From the NCBI GenBank assembly GCA_964434105.1, contig CAYSTJ010000009.1, positions 30,908-94,907 of the forward strand: a DNA stretch of 64,000 nt, read 5' to 3'. Positions 52,775-60,932 of the stretch are shown here, piece after piece (the stretch's first letter is position 1; each line of letters starts with the position of its first letter). The translations under genes and the position numbers were made by a program. This DNA comes from CAYNST01 sp964434105 (GTDB taxonomy: Bacteria > Pseudomonadota > Gammaproteobacteria > Pseudomonadales > Cellvibrionaceae). A model generated the notes under the pieces. That model saw nothing but the letters and a program-made list of their open reading frames with translations. It was not told where the DNA came from and did no database searches.

Positions 52775-54004
52775 ATGCACTGCCAGCTCGTCAGCAACCT
52801 TCACGGTCAATACTTCGTCATGGTCCGGCACCACCACTGGCCGCCCGACATCCCCCGCCAACCGCCTGTGCCCATCGACGATGAGTGGGGCGCCCGCATA
52901 TTTATCCGCCTTCTGGATGTCGATGCACGCCAATGGCGACATTGGGTAGACAGCACCCAGGTTGACCCGCGCCTCGACGAAATCGCTTTCACCGCCGCCG
53001 CCATACGGGAGCTGGCACGTGGCCAGTTCAGTATTTACCCCATCCAGCAGGAAGCGTTTCTGCGCACCATCCCCAAAGCCTGCACCTTTCAGAATCACCG
53101 GGACCCGGATGACGAGCAACACGAATACGCCATCATCCCACCGACCGTCGCTTTGGTGAAGCCAGGGTATGATCCGGTGCCAATGCTCGTCGCCCGCCGG
53201 CTTTTGCAGGCGTGGACTGCTACGGCAGACATTGAACAGCTGAAACAGATGCTGACCTTGTTGCCGTTGCCTCACGCTACGACGGCCCCGGTTGCGGCGC
53301 TAATAGCAGCGCTGCTGGACGGCCTGAATGCCGGGGGAATCTGTCTGGTTCGAATTCGGCGTCGAAGTACGAATGCGCCCGCAAAAAAGCCAGAGTTTTT
53401 GCCTTTTGTGCATCGGCCGGTGCCATTGGCCCCGCCAGCTCAGCCTGCGCCAATAGGGGCGGCGCCGAAACCGGTATCGCTGTACACGCCGGCCATGGGG
53501 CAGGCAGGTAATGCGAATAGTGCACAAAAGGCCCCGACTGCGGAAGAAGCCTGGGGGCGAATTAATGACTTTATCAAAAACAATCCAGACGCTCCCGTTC
53601 CTGTTTCGGCTGTAGATTTCAAAGCTATTCTTGATGCGGACGCGGCCTTGTCTGCCGCTTTGAAATTGGACGGGCTCAGTTATTCTGAATACATAGAACA
53701 TATCCAAGGCGCGGGAGCAGATAGCATGTTTTTTCAAGATGCTTACCGTGACCGTCGATTCAACATCGCTGGTCATCCCACAAATGGTGGAGTTGGGGTT
53801 TTAGGAGCTGATATTAATTATTATCAGGTAGGTATGGATACAGCTGCTGCTGGACGGTCAATCGGACTGCTGCGTGGCTTCGTCGTAGGGCATAACGCTA
53901 GGGATATTCGGAACGGAGGGGGCGTGCGCCACAATATGCGCCAAATGTTTTCCGGTCAGTATTGGGCTCGAGTCGGATATGACCATTATTCAAATTCGAG
54001 GTGA
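52775..54004 (+). CDS. Two-part polymorphic-toxin-like protein
   Basis: A 409-residue protein of unrecognised family with a modular build. Residues 1-about 195 are a compact domain with many Trp, His and Pro (MVRHHHWPPDI, RIFIRLLDVDARQWRHW). Residues about 195-250 are an Ala/Pro-rich linker (PLAPPAQPAPIGAAPKP, MGQAGNANSAQ). Residues about 252-409 form the tip (GADINYYQVGMDTAAAG, VVGHNARDI, HNMRQMFSGQYWARVGYDHY), coded by AT-richer DNA. The exact boundary at 53527 is where the decayed downstream copy stops matching. No signal peptide. Four bases after the stop begins an AT-rich lipoprotein gene, the layout of toxin and immunity. Tip activity not assigned; toxin role is inference. Confidence 0.6.
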   Translation: MHCQLVSNLHGQYFVMVRHHHWPPDIPRQPPVPIDDEWGARIFIRLLDVDARQWRHWVDSTQVDPRLDEIAFTAAAIRELARGQFSIYPIQQEAFLRTIPKACTFQNHRDPDDEQHEYAIIPPTVALVKPGYDPVPMLVARRLLQAWTATADIEQLKQMLTLLPLPHATTAPVAALIAALLDGLNAGGICLVRIRRRSTNAPAKKPEFLPFVHRPVPLAPPAQPAPIGAAPKPVSLYTPAMGQAGNANSAQKAPTAEEAWGRINDFIKNNPDAPVPVSAVDFKAILDADAALSAALKLDGLSYSEYIEHIQGAGADSMFFQDAYRDRRFNIAGHPTNGGVGVLGADINYYQVGMDTAAAGRSIGLLRGFVVGHNARDIRNGGGVRHNMRQMFSGQYWARVGYDHYSNSR

Positions 54005-54007
54005 CCG

Positions 54008-54487
54008 ATGTTTTCCAAATTAAAAGCTGTCTTCATAGCCGTAGCATCAACTATAGTTTCATGCGGATCAGACAGCGCGGTTCTCTATTGTAACAATCTT
54101 CAAGAAAGATTGAAGAACGAAGATTTTGTTATTCTTTTGGAGCAGTGGGCGATAGATCATATCTTTAGGTCTGGATTGATTAAAGATGACGTAAAGTTCG
54201 AGGGTAGGATGATTCCTGGATTCTATAGGTATTATGGTAAACAATTTGACTGGGACGCTATCCGTTTTGATAGTAGTAAATCTCAGGTCAGAATAGTTGG
54301 GCCTCGTCCTCAGCATGTTGTTGAAGAAAGAGTGGATAATGTTAAGGCGGTATTTTTTGCCGAGCGTTCTCGAGTCGGTTTTATTGTTAAGGCCGAGACT
54401 GCTGAGGATTACGGTGTGGGTTCAGATTCAAAATATCTAATTTCAGTGTCGGATAATGTGGCTGTTTTATGTATCCCTAGCGATTGA
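54008..54487 (+). CDS. AT-rich lipoprotein, putative immunity protein
   Basis: A 159-residue protein with a short signal segment and lipobox at Cys19 (STIVSC). The mature part is charged with no family signature (LLEQWAIDHIFRSG, GFYRYYGKQFDWDAIRF). The gene is clearly richer in A+T than its surroundings, as immunity genes of transferred toxin cassettes often are. It starts four bases after the toxin-like gene. Being a periplasm-facing lipoprotein, it would protect against a toxin acting in the periplasm or on the envelope (inference). Confidence 0.55.
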   Translation: MFSKLKAVFIAVASTIVSCGSDSAVLYCNNLQERLKNEDFVILLEQWAIDHIFRSGLIKDDVKFEGRMIPGFYRYYGKQFDWDAIRFDSSKSQVRIVGPRPQHVVEERVDNVKAVFFAERSRVGFIVKAETAEDYGVGSDSKYLISVSDNVAVLCIPSD

Positions 54488-54550
54488 GGGGGAAAAAATA
54501 AAAGCAGATTCAACTCCGAAGTGTATAACGCTTATGCTGCCTTGGCAAGC

Positions 54551-54895
54551 GCTGGGACAGGCACCCTCGTCAGCAACCTTCACGGTCAATACTTCGTCAT
54601 GGTCCGGCACCACCACTGGCTGCCCGACAATTGCGGCGCTAATAGCAGCGCTGCTGGAAGGCCTGAATTGTCTGGTTCGAATTCGGCGCCGAAGTACGAA
54701 TGCGCCCGCAAAAAAAGCCAGAGTTTTTGCCTTTTGTGCATCGGCCGGTGCCGTTGGCCCCGCCAGCTCCGCCAGCGCCAATGGGGGCAGCGCCGAAACC
54801 GGTATCGCTTTACACGCCGGCCATGGGGCAGGCAGGTAATGCGAATAGTGCACAAGAGAGACGAAACGCTGAAACGAAAAGCTGGGACAGGCACC
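54551..54895 (+). repeat. 15-bp direct repeats flanking the decayed cassette
   Basis: GCTGGGACAGGCACC occurs at 54551-54565 and again, identically, at 54881-54895. The two copies bracket the degenerate second toxin cassette almost exactly: homology to the first cassette begins at 54566 and ends at 54855. They could mark a recombination or insertion event. Confidence 0.75.
54566..54855 (+). pseudogene. Decayed second copy of the toxin-like gene's conserved part
   Basis: 54566-54629 matches 52787-52850 (64 bases, one mismatch seen), and 54631-54855 matches 53292-53527 apart from two indels. Relative to the intact gene this copy lacks about 440 bases of the first domain (a frameshift), lacks 12 bases (GCCGGGGGAATC), and has seven A residues instead of six in the GCAAAAAAGCC run (second frameshift). 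Similarity ends at the same point (GTGCACAA) where the intact gene enters its tip; from there the sequence differs completely. It has no working frame. This is the expected remnant of an orphan cassette. Confidence 0.8.
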
Positions 54896-55086
54896 AAATT
54901 AAGACGTGGATTCACCCACTAAGTGCAATCGCTGTGGGGTGTCACACGGGAGTCTTTTCGAAATTTGCAGCCCGTCGGACTGGTCCGGTTCAACATGCTG
55001 ACCGTAACAGAAACTGAAAATGACCAATGTTGTTAACCCCTGCCTTACGCTCGAGCGACCCTATTACCCTATTGTCAGGAGGCCCT

Positions 55087-56616
55087 TTGAAGCAGGCACT
55101 GTGGTATGTAAACGATTGTCCGGGATCTGCCCGGCCACTGGACGGCGCGGTGACGGCGGCCACTGTGGTTGTTGGAGGCGGCATAACCGGGCTGACGACG
55201 GCGTTGCGGCTCGCTGAAGCGGGGCAAAAAGTGGTTGTGCTGGAGAGTCGGCAAATTGGTGGAGGGGATACTGGCAACTCCACCGGCAACCTGTATGCGA
55301 CGCTCTCGCAGGGCCTGGTACCAGTTGAAAAAAAATGGGACAGGGAGGTGGTCGCGGCTGTTGTTGCGGAACGGGTTCGAGCGATTGATGCCATCGAGTC
55401 TACCGTCCGGCAATTTGCCATCGAATGTCAGTTCGAGCGACGACCGTTGTATTGGTGTGCGAGGAAATCAGACGAAGCGATTGACGCGACGTTGCAGCAC
55501 GAGTACACCTTGTCGCAGGCGGCCGGCCTGCGAGCGCAGCGTGTAGACGCTGTGCCAGGCCTGTCGCAGGTCGCCCGGGGGGCATTGTGCCTGGAAAATC
55601 AGGCGCAGTTTAACCCCTTGAGTTACGTCCAGGGTCTGGCGCGGCGGCTGACCGAGCTCGGCGGGACGGTTTACGAGAACAGCCCGGTAACCGCCATTGA
55701 CGCCAGGGCCGGTCTGGTTCGGACAGCCGCAGGTGAAGTCAACGCCGGGCAAATCGTGCTCGCCACCCATACGCCGATTGGTATTAACCTGGTGCAGGCC
55801 GAAATGGCGCCGTTTCGTGAATATGGAATATCTGCAGTGATGAACACTTACGACCAGCCGGAACGCCATCCCGACGGCATAATCTGGATCCAGGACGAGT
55901 CAGTGTCGGTGCGGAGCTACTTGCATAATAACCGACGCTATCTGGTGGCGGTCGGACAAAAACACAAAGCCGGCGAAGCCACACGGGGTGAAGGCTACTA
56001 TCAGTTTCTTGAGGCATATCTGGCGCAGCGCTACGGTGTGACTGAATTTACCCATCGTTGGTCGGCGCAGCAGTTTCAGTCGGCCGACCTGTTGCCGTAC
56101 ATCGGTCGCAGCGGACACGATAACGTCTGGGTGGGGACCGGCTATGCAGCAGATGGACTGGTATGGGGCGCCATCGCCGGCGACCTGATTGCCCGCCAGA
56201 TACTGGGTGAGGCCGACAGCGGGTCGTCGCTGTACAATCCGCGCCGTTTTACGCCAGTAAAATCCGGCGCAAAGTGGGCCACCGAGAACCTGTCCGTTGC
56301 CTCACATTTTATTCGTGGTTACCTTACGCCGGCGCGTGTCAGGCAGCTGGGTGACGTCGCGCCGGGAGAAGGGAAAATCGTTAGTGTTGACGGCGAACGG
56401 CTTGCGGTATTTCGGTACCCGGATAATGAGCTGATCGCGCTGTCGCCGGTATGCCCCCATATGAAGTGCATGGTTAGCTGGAACGGTGCGGACAGAACCT
56501 GGGATTGCCCCTGCCATGGTAGCCGGTTTGCAGTGGATGGCAGCGTTCTGGAAGGGCCCGCAATGCAGGCACTGGCCCGCCATGAGATGTGTGCGAGTGG
56601 AGAGAACGCTCCCTGA
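55087..56616 (+). CDS. FAD-dependent oxidoreductase with C-terminal Rieske domain
   Basis: A protein of about 509 residues. The N-terminal part is a DAO-type flavin oxidoreductase: ATVVVGGGITGLTTALRLAEAGQKVVVLE (FAD), STGNLYATLSQG, then the FAD C-terminal motif DNVWVGTGYAADGLVWGAIAGDLIA. The last 100 residues are a Rieske [2Fe-2S] domain: CPHMKCMVSW (C-x-H) and CPCHGSRFAVDG (C-x-x-H). This fusion family probably passes electrons between substrate, FAD and the cluster; substrate unknown. I choose the TTG at 55087, with a perfect AGGAGG four bases upstream; an ATG at 55027 in frame lacks a ribosome site. The gene ends six bases from the convergent end of the yjf-type operon. Confidence 0.83.
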   Translation: MKQALWYVNDCPGSARPLDGAVTAATVVVGGGITGLTTALRLAEAGQKVVVLESRQIGGGDTGNSTGNLYATLSQGLVPVEKKWDREVVAAVVAERVRAIDAIESTVRQFAIECQFERRPLYWCARKSDEAIDATLQHEYTLSQAAGLRAQRVDAVPGLSQVARGALCLENQAQFNPLSYVQGLARRLTELGGTVYENSPVTAIDARAGLVRTAAGEVNAGQIVLATHTPIGINLVQAEMAPFREYGISAVMNTYDQPERHPDGIIWIQDESVSVRSYLHNNRRYLVAVGQKHKAGEATRGEGYYQFLEAYLAQRYGVTEFTHRWSAQQFQSADLLPYIGRSGHDNVWVGTGYAADGLVWGAIAGDLIARQILGEADSGSSLYNPRRFTPVKSGAKWATENLSVASHFIRGYLTPARVRQLGDVAPGEGKIVSVDGERLAVFRYPDNELIALSPVCPHMKCMVSWNGADRTWDCPCHGSRFAVDGSVLEGPAMQALARHEMCASGENAP

Positions 56617-56622
56617 CCCGGA

Positions 56623-57786
56623 TCAGATGATGGCGTGGGGAAGGTAGCGCGACAGGTCCTGTGTCACCATCTGCCGGTCTTCCCGCACAGAAATGCCGGC
56701 TGGCTGATCGTCCACCAGCCAGCTACCCACCAGCATATGGTTGCCGCTGAACTGTGGTAACGGTGTGTAAGCCTGGTAGATAAACCCTTCGTCGCCGTAG
56801 GGGCCCGGTGACGAAAATACCGGTGCGCCGTCGATGATGACGTCGATGTTGGCACCCTCGCGGGCAAAAATGGGTTTTTTGACGTAGGATTTGGCCTCGA
56901 ACCCGTCCGGGTCATCGGCAAAACAGGCCGGCAGCAAATTGGGGTGGCCTGGATACAACTGCCACAGCAAAGGCAGCAACGCCTTGTTGGACAGTAGTGC
57001 TTTCCATGGCGGTTCAATCCAGGTGACGTTGGCTTTGTGCAGCAGCGGGGCGAAATCCTCCCGCAACATAAATTCCCAAGGGTACAGCTTGAACATGGCG
57101 TTGATAATCCGGTCATTTAGATCGGTAAACGCATCGCCGGCGCCATGACCAATGTCTTCGATATAAATAAACCGGCTGTCAACGCCGGCCGAACGCGCGC
57201 AGTCCGCCAGGTACTGGACCGTTCCACGGTCTTCATCCGTATCGCGGCAGCAGGAAAAGTACAGCGGGGTTGCTGCCGGATTGCGGTGGTATTCCTCGAA
57301 CCATTGCACCAGTTTATCCTGCAGGGAATTAAACTGGTCGGCATCCGGTGGCAACAGCCCGGCGGCGAGCCGGTCCTCCAGCCATAGCCATTGCCAGAAC
57401 CCGGTTTCATAGAGGCTGGTGGGCGTGTCCGCATTGTTCTCAAGCAGTTTGGCCGGGCCGCTGCCATCATAGGCCAGGTCAAGCCGGGAGTAGAGGCTGC
57501 GATCCCTGCGGCGCCAGGAGTCGCAGACCAGGTCCCGGCTCGCCGGCGGAATGCAAAATCGCTCCAGCCAGTATTCGCTATTGATAACCACCTCTACGGC
57601 AGCCAGGCACATCTGGTGCAGTTCGGCGGTTGGCGCTTCAAGATCGCGTTCAATCTGGGTCAGGGAAAACTGATAGTACGCGGACTCGTCCCAGTAGGGT
57701 TCCCCGTACAATGTGTGGAAACCGAAACCGTATTCGCGGGCGGATTTACGCCAGTCGGCACGTTCCGGTATCACTATGCGTTGCAT
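56623..57786 (-). CDS. yjfC: Glutathionylspermidine-synthase-like ATP-grasp protein (YjfC/YgiC)
   Basis: A 387-residue protein of the glutathionylspermidine synthase C-terminal family, an ATP-grasp amide ligase fold. Typical blocks: REYGFGFHTLYGEPYWDESAYYQF, SRLDLAYDGSGPAKLLENNADTPTSLYETGFWQWLW, and SYVKKPIFAREGANIDVII (ATP-binding Lys). The amidase half of the bifunctional E. coli enzyme is absent. It is the last gene of a six-gene operon with the same members and order as E. coli yjfI-yjfJ-yjfK-yjfL-yjfM-yjfC. The peptide or polyamine it joins is unknown. Confidence 0.9.
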   Translation of the reverse strand: MQRIVIPERADWRKSAREYGFGFHTLYGEPYWDESAYYQFSLTQIERDLEAPTAELHQMCLAAVEVVINSEYWLERFCIPPASRDLVCDSWRRRDRSLYSRLDLAYDGSGPAKLLENNADTPTSLYETGFWQWLWLEDRLAAGLLPPDADQFNSLQDKLVQWFEEYHRNPAATPLYFSCCRDTDEDRGTVQYLADCARSAGVDSRFIYIEDIGHGAGDAFTDLNDRIINAMFKLYPWEFMLREDFAPLLHKANVTWIEPPWKALLSNKALLPLLWQLYPGHPNLLPACFADDPDGFEAKSYVKKPIFAREGANIDVIIDGAPVFSSPGPYGDEGFIYQAYTPLPQFSGNHMLVGSWLVDDQPAGISVREDRQMVTQDLSRYLPHAII

Positions 57787-57801
57787 TCAGCAGGTGCTCA
57801 A

Positions 57802-58419
57802 CTATCCGCCCCAGCCGCCCCGACTCGACCGGCTGCCACCCCAGTTGGATTTGGCGGCAACGGTCGAGCCGAAGCCGCCGCGGGACAGGGTTCGGGTGGT
57901 GGCCGGTTTCGGTTTGAAAGCATCGTCACCCACGCGGGCGGTACGACTGCTGCGACTGCCATAGGTCGAGCCATCGGTACCAGTCCAGCGGCCGTAAGCG
58001 GCGGAATTGCGGTTCTCCGAGGTATACAGTGGCGCAGACCGGTAACCACCGCCGTCCAGTGCCCGCCCCAGCATAAACCCGGCGAGTGCTGGCATAAACC
58101 AGCTTTGGCCCTGCGGTCCCTGCTGTGGCTGACACATATCCGCGCCGAATTCTGCGCGGCAATCTTCCAGCGTGGCGTATTTCGGGCCACTTTCTTTCGC
58201 CTGCTGTTCGGCCTGGGCAATGGCGGCCCGGCATTCAAAGTCGAGGTCCGGATTTTCAGCGATACACTGTCCGACACTTTCATAAATCAGCACCGGCTCG
58301 CGGGAGCTGCAGGCGAACAGGGTTGCGGCGGCGACAGCCAGCGCCAGTGGTTTAACCGGCATCCGCTGCATGGCAAAGTGTCGCATCCGGGGCAGGTCAA
58401 TCCGGCGGGAACGTTTCAT
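57802..58419 (-). CDS. yjfM: DUF1190 (YjfM/YgiB-like) lipoprotein
   Basis: A 205-residue lipoprotein of the DUF1190 family. A long Arg-rich N-terminus and hydrophobic segment end in a lipobox (TLFACSS). The conserved part is YESVGQCIAENPDLDFECRAAIAQAEQQA...YATLEDCRAEFGADMC with paired cysteines. The C-terminal third is Gly/Ser/Arg-rich and disordered, ending SRGGWGG. GGGAGA precedes the ATG at 58419. It lies 14 bases after yjfL and 15 before yjfC. In E. coli the equivalent pair YgiB-YgiC also travels together, so a functional link with the ATP-grasp ligase is likely. Confidence 0.88.
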   Translation of the reverse strand: MKRSRRIDLPRMRHFAMQRMPVKPLALAVAAATLFACSSREPVLIYESVGQCIAENPDLDFECRAAIAQAEQQAKESGPKYATLEDCRAEFGADMCQPQQGPQGQSWFMPALAGFMLGRALDGGGYRSAPLYTSENRNSAAYGRWTGTDGSTYGSRSSRTARVGDDAFKPKPATTRTLSRGGFGSTVAAKSNWGGSRSSRGGWGG

Positions 58420-58433
58420 CGGAACTCTCCCTT

Positions 58434-58847
58434 TCAATACGTCATGCAGGCAGCATTGAGAATGCCGACTGCAACAGAAGTTCCACCCAATACGATACCG
58501 GCCGGAAGTTCGTTTTCGGTAATACTGCGGACAATATCCGGCATCAATATAAAGCGTACCAGCGCAAAGGCGACTGCCTGGGCCAGCAGTGCCACGACCC
58601 CCCAGATAACAAAGTCAGTCAACGAGACGGAATGGCTGGCTGCGCTGCCCAGCGCCAGCGCAAACCCGATAATGGCACCGACCAGTCCAATGGCTGCCGA
58701 CGCGTTGTGCGCTTTAACCAGCTTCCACTCATCGTGGGGCGTGATCAATGTGTAGACGTATTTGAACGCCAGCAACATGATCAACGACAGGAAAAAGTAC
58801 AGTCCGAAATTAATCAGGCCGTTGAGGGATGTGGCGATTTGGTCCAT
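58434..58847 (-). CDS. yjfL: DUF350 (YjfL) inner-membrane protein
   Basis: A 137-residue protein with four membrane helices of the DUF350 family: FGLYFFLSLIMLLAFKYVYTLITPHDEW, AAIGLVGAIIGFALALGSAASHS, VIWGVVALLAQAVAFALV and ITENELPAGIVLGGTSVAVGILNAACMTY. Family members accompany PspA and the ATP-grasp ligase in envelope-stress loci; the biochemical role is not known. It is separated from yjfK by 165 bases, wider than other gaps in the operon, where an internal promoter could lie. Confidence 0.92.
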   Translation of the reverse strand: MDQIATSLNGLINFGLYFFLSLIMLLAFKYVYTLITPHDEWKLVKAHNASAAIGLVGAIIGFALALGSAASHSVSLTDFVIWGVVALLAQAVAFALVRFILMPDIVRSITENELPAGIVLGGTSVAVGILNAACMTY

Positions 58848-59012
58848 GGTGGGTTCCTGTATGCGAATTGTGCAAAGTATTCCGGAATTATTCTCGGTTA
58901 AAGCGCGGTGTCAATGCCGGTTCCGGATTCGACAGAAGCGGGTTGGTGCGCGGCCGGTTATTATGGCGTGTCACCCCGGACTTTTACAGGGGGTGTTTCA
59001 GGCCGGGCAGGT

Positions 59013-59663
59013 TCAACCGACGACGTTCAGGTCGGATGCATTGAGATCAATGCCGGTGCTGATAACGAAACAGCGGTCAACCCTTTCGTCAAAAATCTTT
59101 TCCTCGCCGGCATACAGTACATATTCGAACAGGCCGGGCTCGACTTCCCGCTGATACAGCATGGTGAACTGGTCAGTGCGTTCTTCTGCGGCGGATCCGG
59201 TATAGGTGGTCTCGGTCATGGCAACCGGTGGCGATGCTGTGCCCGCATTGTCCCATACGCGCAGGTAGGTATGACCTTCAAATTCGATGGCAGGCTGGCT
59301 GATAGCGTTTTCCAGAAGTGATTGCCAGTCGGCGTCACTGCTCACGGGCCGGGTATCGTAAAAGTGCCAGAGCTTAACGTCCGCAACATGGTTTTCCGTA
59401 CGTCCGCCGGACATCAGTACCTGCAGAAATCCATCGTCGTCGGTATAAAAGCGCAAAAGCCAGTTGGATTCGTCGAGCTTGACCTCACCCACGGCCTGAA
59501 TCAGCTGGGTTGGCGCCACACCTTCGACGATGAGTTGGGGCTCCAGCAACCGCAGCTTGAGAGGGTCCAGTTCAAACGCACCGCCAAGACGCAAACCCAT
59601 AATTTCCGGTATGGCAGGGGAGGCGGCCACCGGTTGCTGTCGGGTAAACCATTTTTTCAGCAT
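59013..59663 (-). CDS. yjfK: DUF2491 (YjfK) protein
   Basis: A 216-residue cytosolic protein of the YjfK/DUF2491 family: MLKKWF at the start, IMGLRLGGAFELDPLKLRLLEPQLIVEG in the first third, WLLRFYTDDDGFLQVLMSGG, and TYTGSAAEERTDQFTMLYQREVEPGLFEYVLYAGEEK near the end. No enzyme motif. Identification rests on these blocks and on position between the PspA-like and DUF350 genes. Function unknown. Confidence 0.88.
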   Translation of the reverse strand: MLKKWFTRQQPVAASPAIPEIMGLRLGGAFELDPLKLRLLEPQLIVEGVAPTQLIQAVGEVKLDESNWLLRFYTDDDGFLQVLMSGGRTENHVADVKLWHFYDTRPVSSDADWQSLLENAISQPAIEFEGHTYLRVWDNAGTASPPVAMTETTYTGSAAEERTDQFTMLYQREVEPGLFEYVLYAGEEKIFDERVDRCFVISTGIDLNASDLNVVG

Positions 59664-59757
59664 CGCTTATATCCTGCCGTTGGCAACTACGATATTGATC
59701 GGGTCGGGTGATCAACAGGTTCAGTGAAAAGCAGCCCGCAGGCTGCCTGCTGCCGGT

Positions 59758-60444
59758 CTATTTTTTGCCGAGTATACGCGCCAGCTCATCGTCTGCCGAT
59801 GCCTGACCGCCTTTTATGCCCGCCGCGGCCAGGCGTGTCTCCAGATCCGAACCGGAATCGTCCGCGGCCAGTTCTTCCGCGGCTTCCAGTTCAGCGTTGC
59901 GCTGTTGCTGCCGTTCCTGGATGCGTGTCAGGGATTCGGCTGCCGTTTTCATGCGGCCGTTGGCACCGAGGTGTCGGGAAGAAACCGCCACCTGGGCTTT
60001 CTGTACAGACTCTGTGGCACGGACCATATCCACCTGCTGCTCCATCCTGCGCAGGTTAGCCTTGGCACGGCTGATATTCTGTTTCAAAGTCTTCTCCGAC
60101 GCCGTAAACTGCGTTGTGTATTGCTGCTCGGTTTCGAGTTGGGCGCGCAGGTCGGCAACTTTTTGCGCACAATCCAGGGCCAGGTCCTGATCGCCGCGAT
60201 CCATCGCTGCCCGTGCATGACCTTCGTATTCTTCAATGGATTTCTGCAGCCCGGCCGTTTTCTGTTCGGACAGCTTTCGCTTTGCCATGATCTGCGTCAG
60301 CGAATGATCGGATTTACGCAGTTCTTCTTTGGCTTCGCGCATTTCCTGATCCAGAATGCGGAGTGCCTGGCTGTCCGCCACACTTTCCGCTGCATCGTTT
60401 GCACCGCCTTTAACGGCAGTGACCAGTTTTTTCCATACGCTCAT
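59758..60444 (-). CDS. yjfJ: PspA/IM30-family protein (YjfJ)
   Basis: A 228-residue, almost wholly helical protein of the PspA/Vipp1 family. MSVWKKLVTAVKGGANDAAESVADSQALRILDQEMREA is the amphipathic N-terminal helix and following coil; residues about 25-190 are long coiled coil (KADLRAQL-type heptads, rich in Gln, Glu and Ala). PspA-type proteins coat and repair the inner membrane under stress. The ATG shares one base with the stop of yjfI. No pspBC or pspF gene is nearby, so control must differ from the E. coli psp operon. Confidence 0.93.
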   Translation of the reverse strand: MSVWKKLVTAVKGGANDAAESVADSQALRILDQEMREAKEELRKSDHSLTQIMAKRKLSEQKTAGLQKSIEEYEGHARAAMDRGDQDLALDCAQKVADLRAQLETEQQYTTQFTASEKTLKQNISRAKANLRRMEQQVDMVRATESVQKAQVAVSSRHLGANGRMKTAAESLTRIQERQQQRNAELEAAEELAADDSGSDLETRLAAAGIKGGQASADDELARILGKK

Positions 60445-60851
60445 TATGCGACTCCTACCTTAGGATTGAGAAAGCTTTCATAGGCATCGAGAAAGCCCGG
60501 GAGATTGGAAAACAGCAGCTCTACTTCCACCAGGATGCTGTTGGCATCGGTATGCGACGAGAGCGCACCGAATGCCATGTAATACTGCTCGTCTTCAACA
60601 GTAGTGATAGCCACTGTGGTCAAAGGGAAAATCTGATGTGTCTTCAATATCGTGTCGTTCAGGCCATGCGCATCCGCGACCTGACGACTGCTGAACAATA
60701 TGGATTCAACCAGAATCTGTTCACCGCTGATGGCCAGGTAGGCATCAAGTCCGTCCTCGTTGGTAATGCAGATACAGTCCCCTTCATTGGTGACGGCCCA
60801 TCCGTCCCGTTGCTGCAACAGCTTTTCGACTTGTGGCAATTCCCACGTCAT
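60444..60851 (-). CDS. yjfI: DUF2170 (YjfI) protein
   Basis: A 135-residue acidic cytosolic protein of the YjfI/DUF2170 family: WELPQVEKLL, DAYLAISGEQILVES, LNDTILKTHQIFPLTTVAI, YYMAFGALSSHTDANSILVEVELLFSNLPGFLDAYESFL. It is the first gene of the operon, with a good promoter in the divergent spacer upstream, and is coupled to the PspA-like gene by a one-base overlap. Role unknown; probably a partner or regulator of YjfJ (inference from position). Confidence 0.9.
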   Translation of the reverse strand: MTWELPQVEKLLQQRDGWAVTNEGDCICITNEDGLDAYLAISGEQILVESILFSSRQVADAHGLNDTILKTHQIFPLTTVAITTVEDEQYYMAFGALSSHTDANSILVEVELLFSNLPGFLDAYESFLNPKVGVA

Positions 60852-60904
60852 ACAGTGTCTCCTATGGATTCCGGTTGTGTTCTTTACAGTCCGGTGCGGT
60901 GTCT

Positions 60905-60932
60905 ATAATATACGGAATCGCGTGTCTGTAAA
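60905..60932 (-). promoter_or_regulatory. Sigma-70-type promoter of the yjf operon
   Basis: On the minus strand, TTTACA (60932-60927), 16 bases, TATTAT (60910-60905): both hexamers are close to consensus. The -10 lies about 55 bases before the yjfI ATG. The -35 overlaps the first of two related operator-like sequences in this spacer. Confidence 0.7.

Noticed and set aside
52394..53275. Long minus-strand frame (293 codons) opposite the toxin-like gene
   Set aside because: It has no ribosome site or recognisable domain, and its conceptual protein is Arg/Ser-rich as expected of an antisense frame. The plus-strand frame has better codon use, continues through linker and tip, and leads into the lipoprotein gene.
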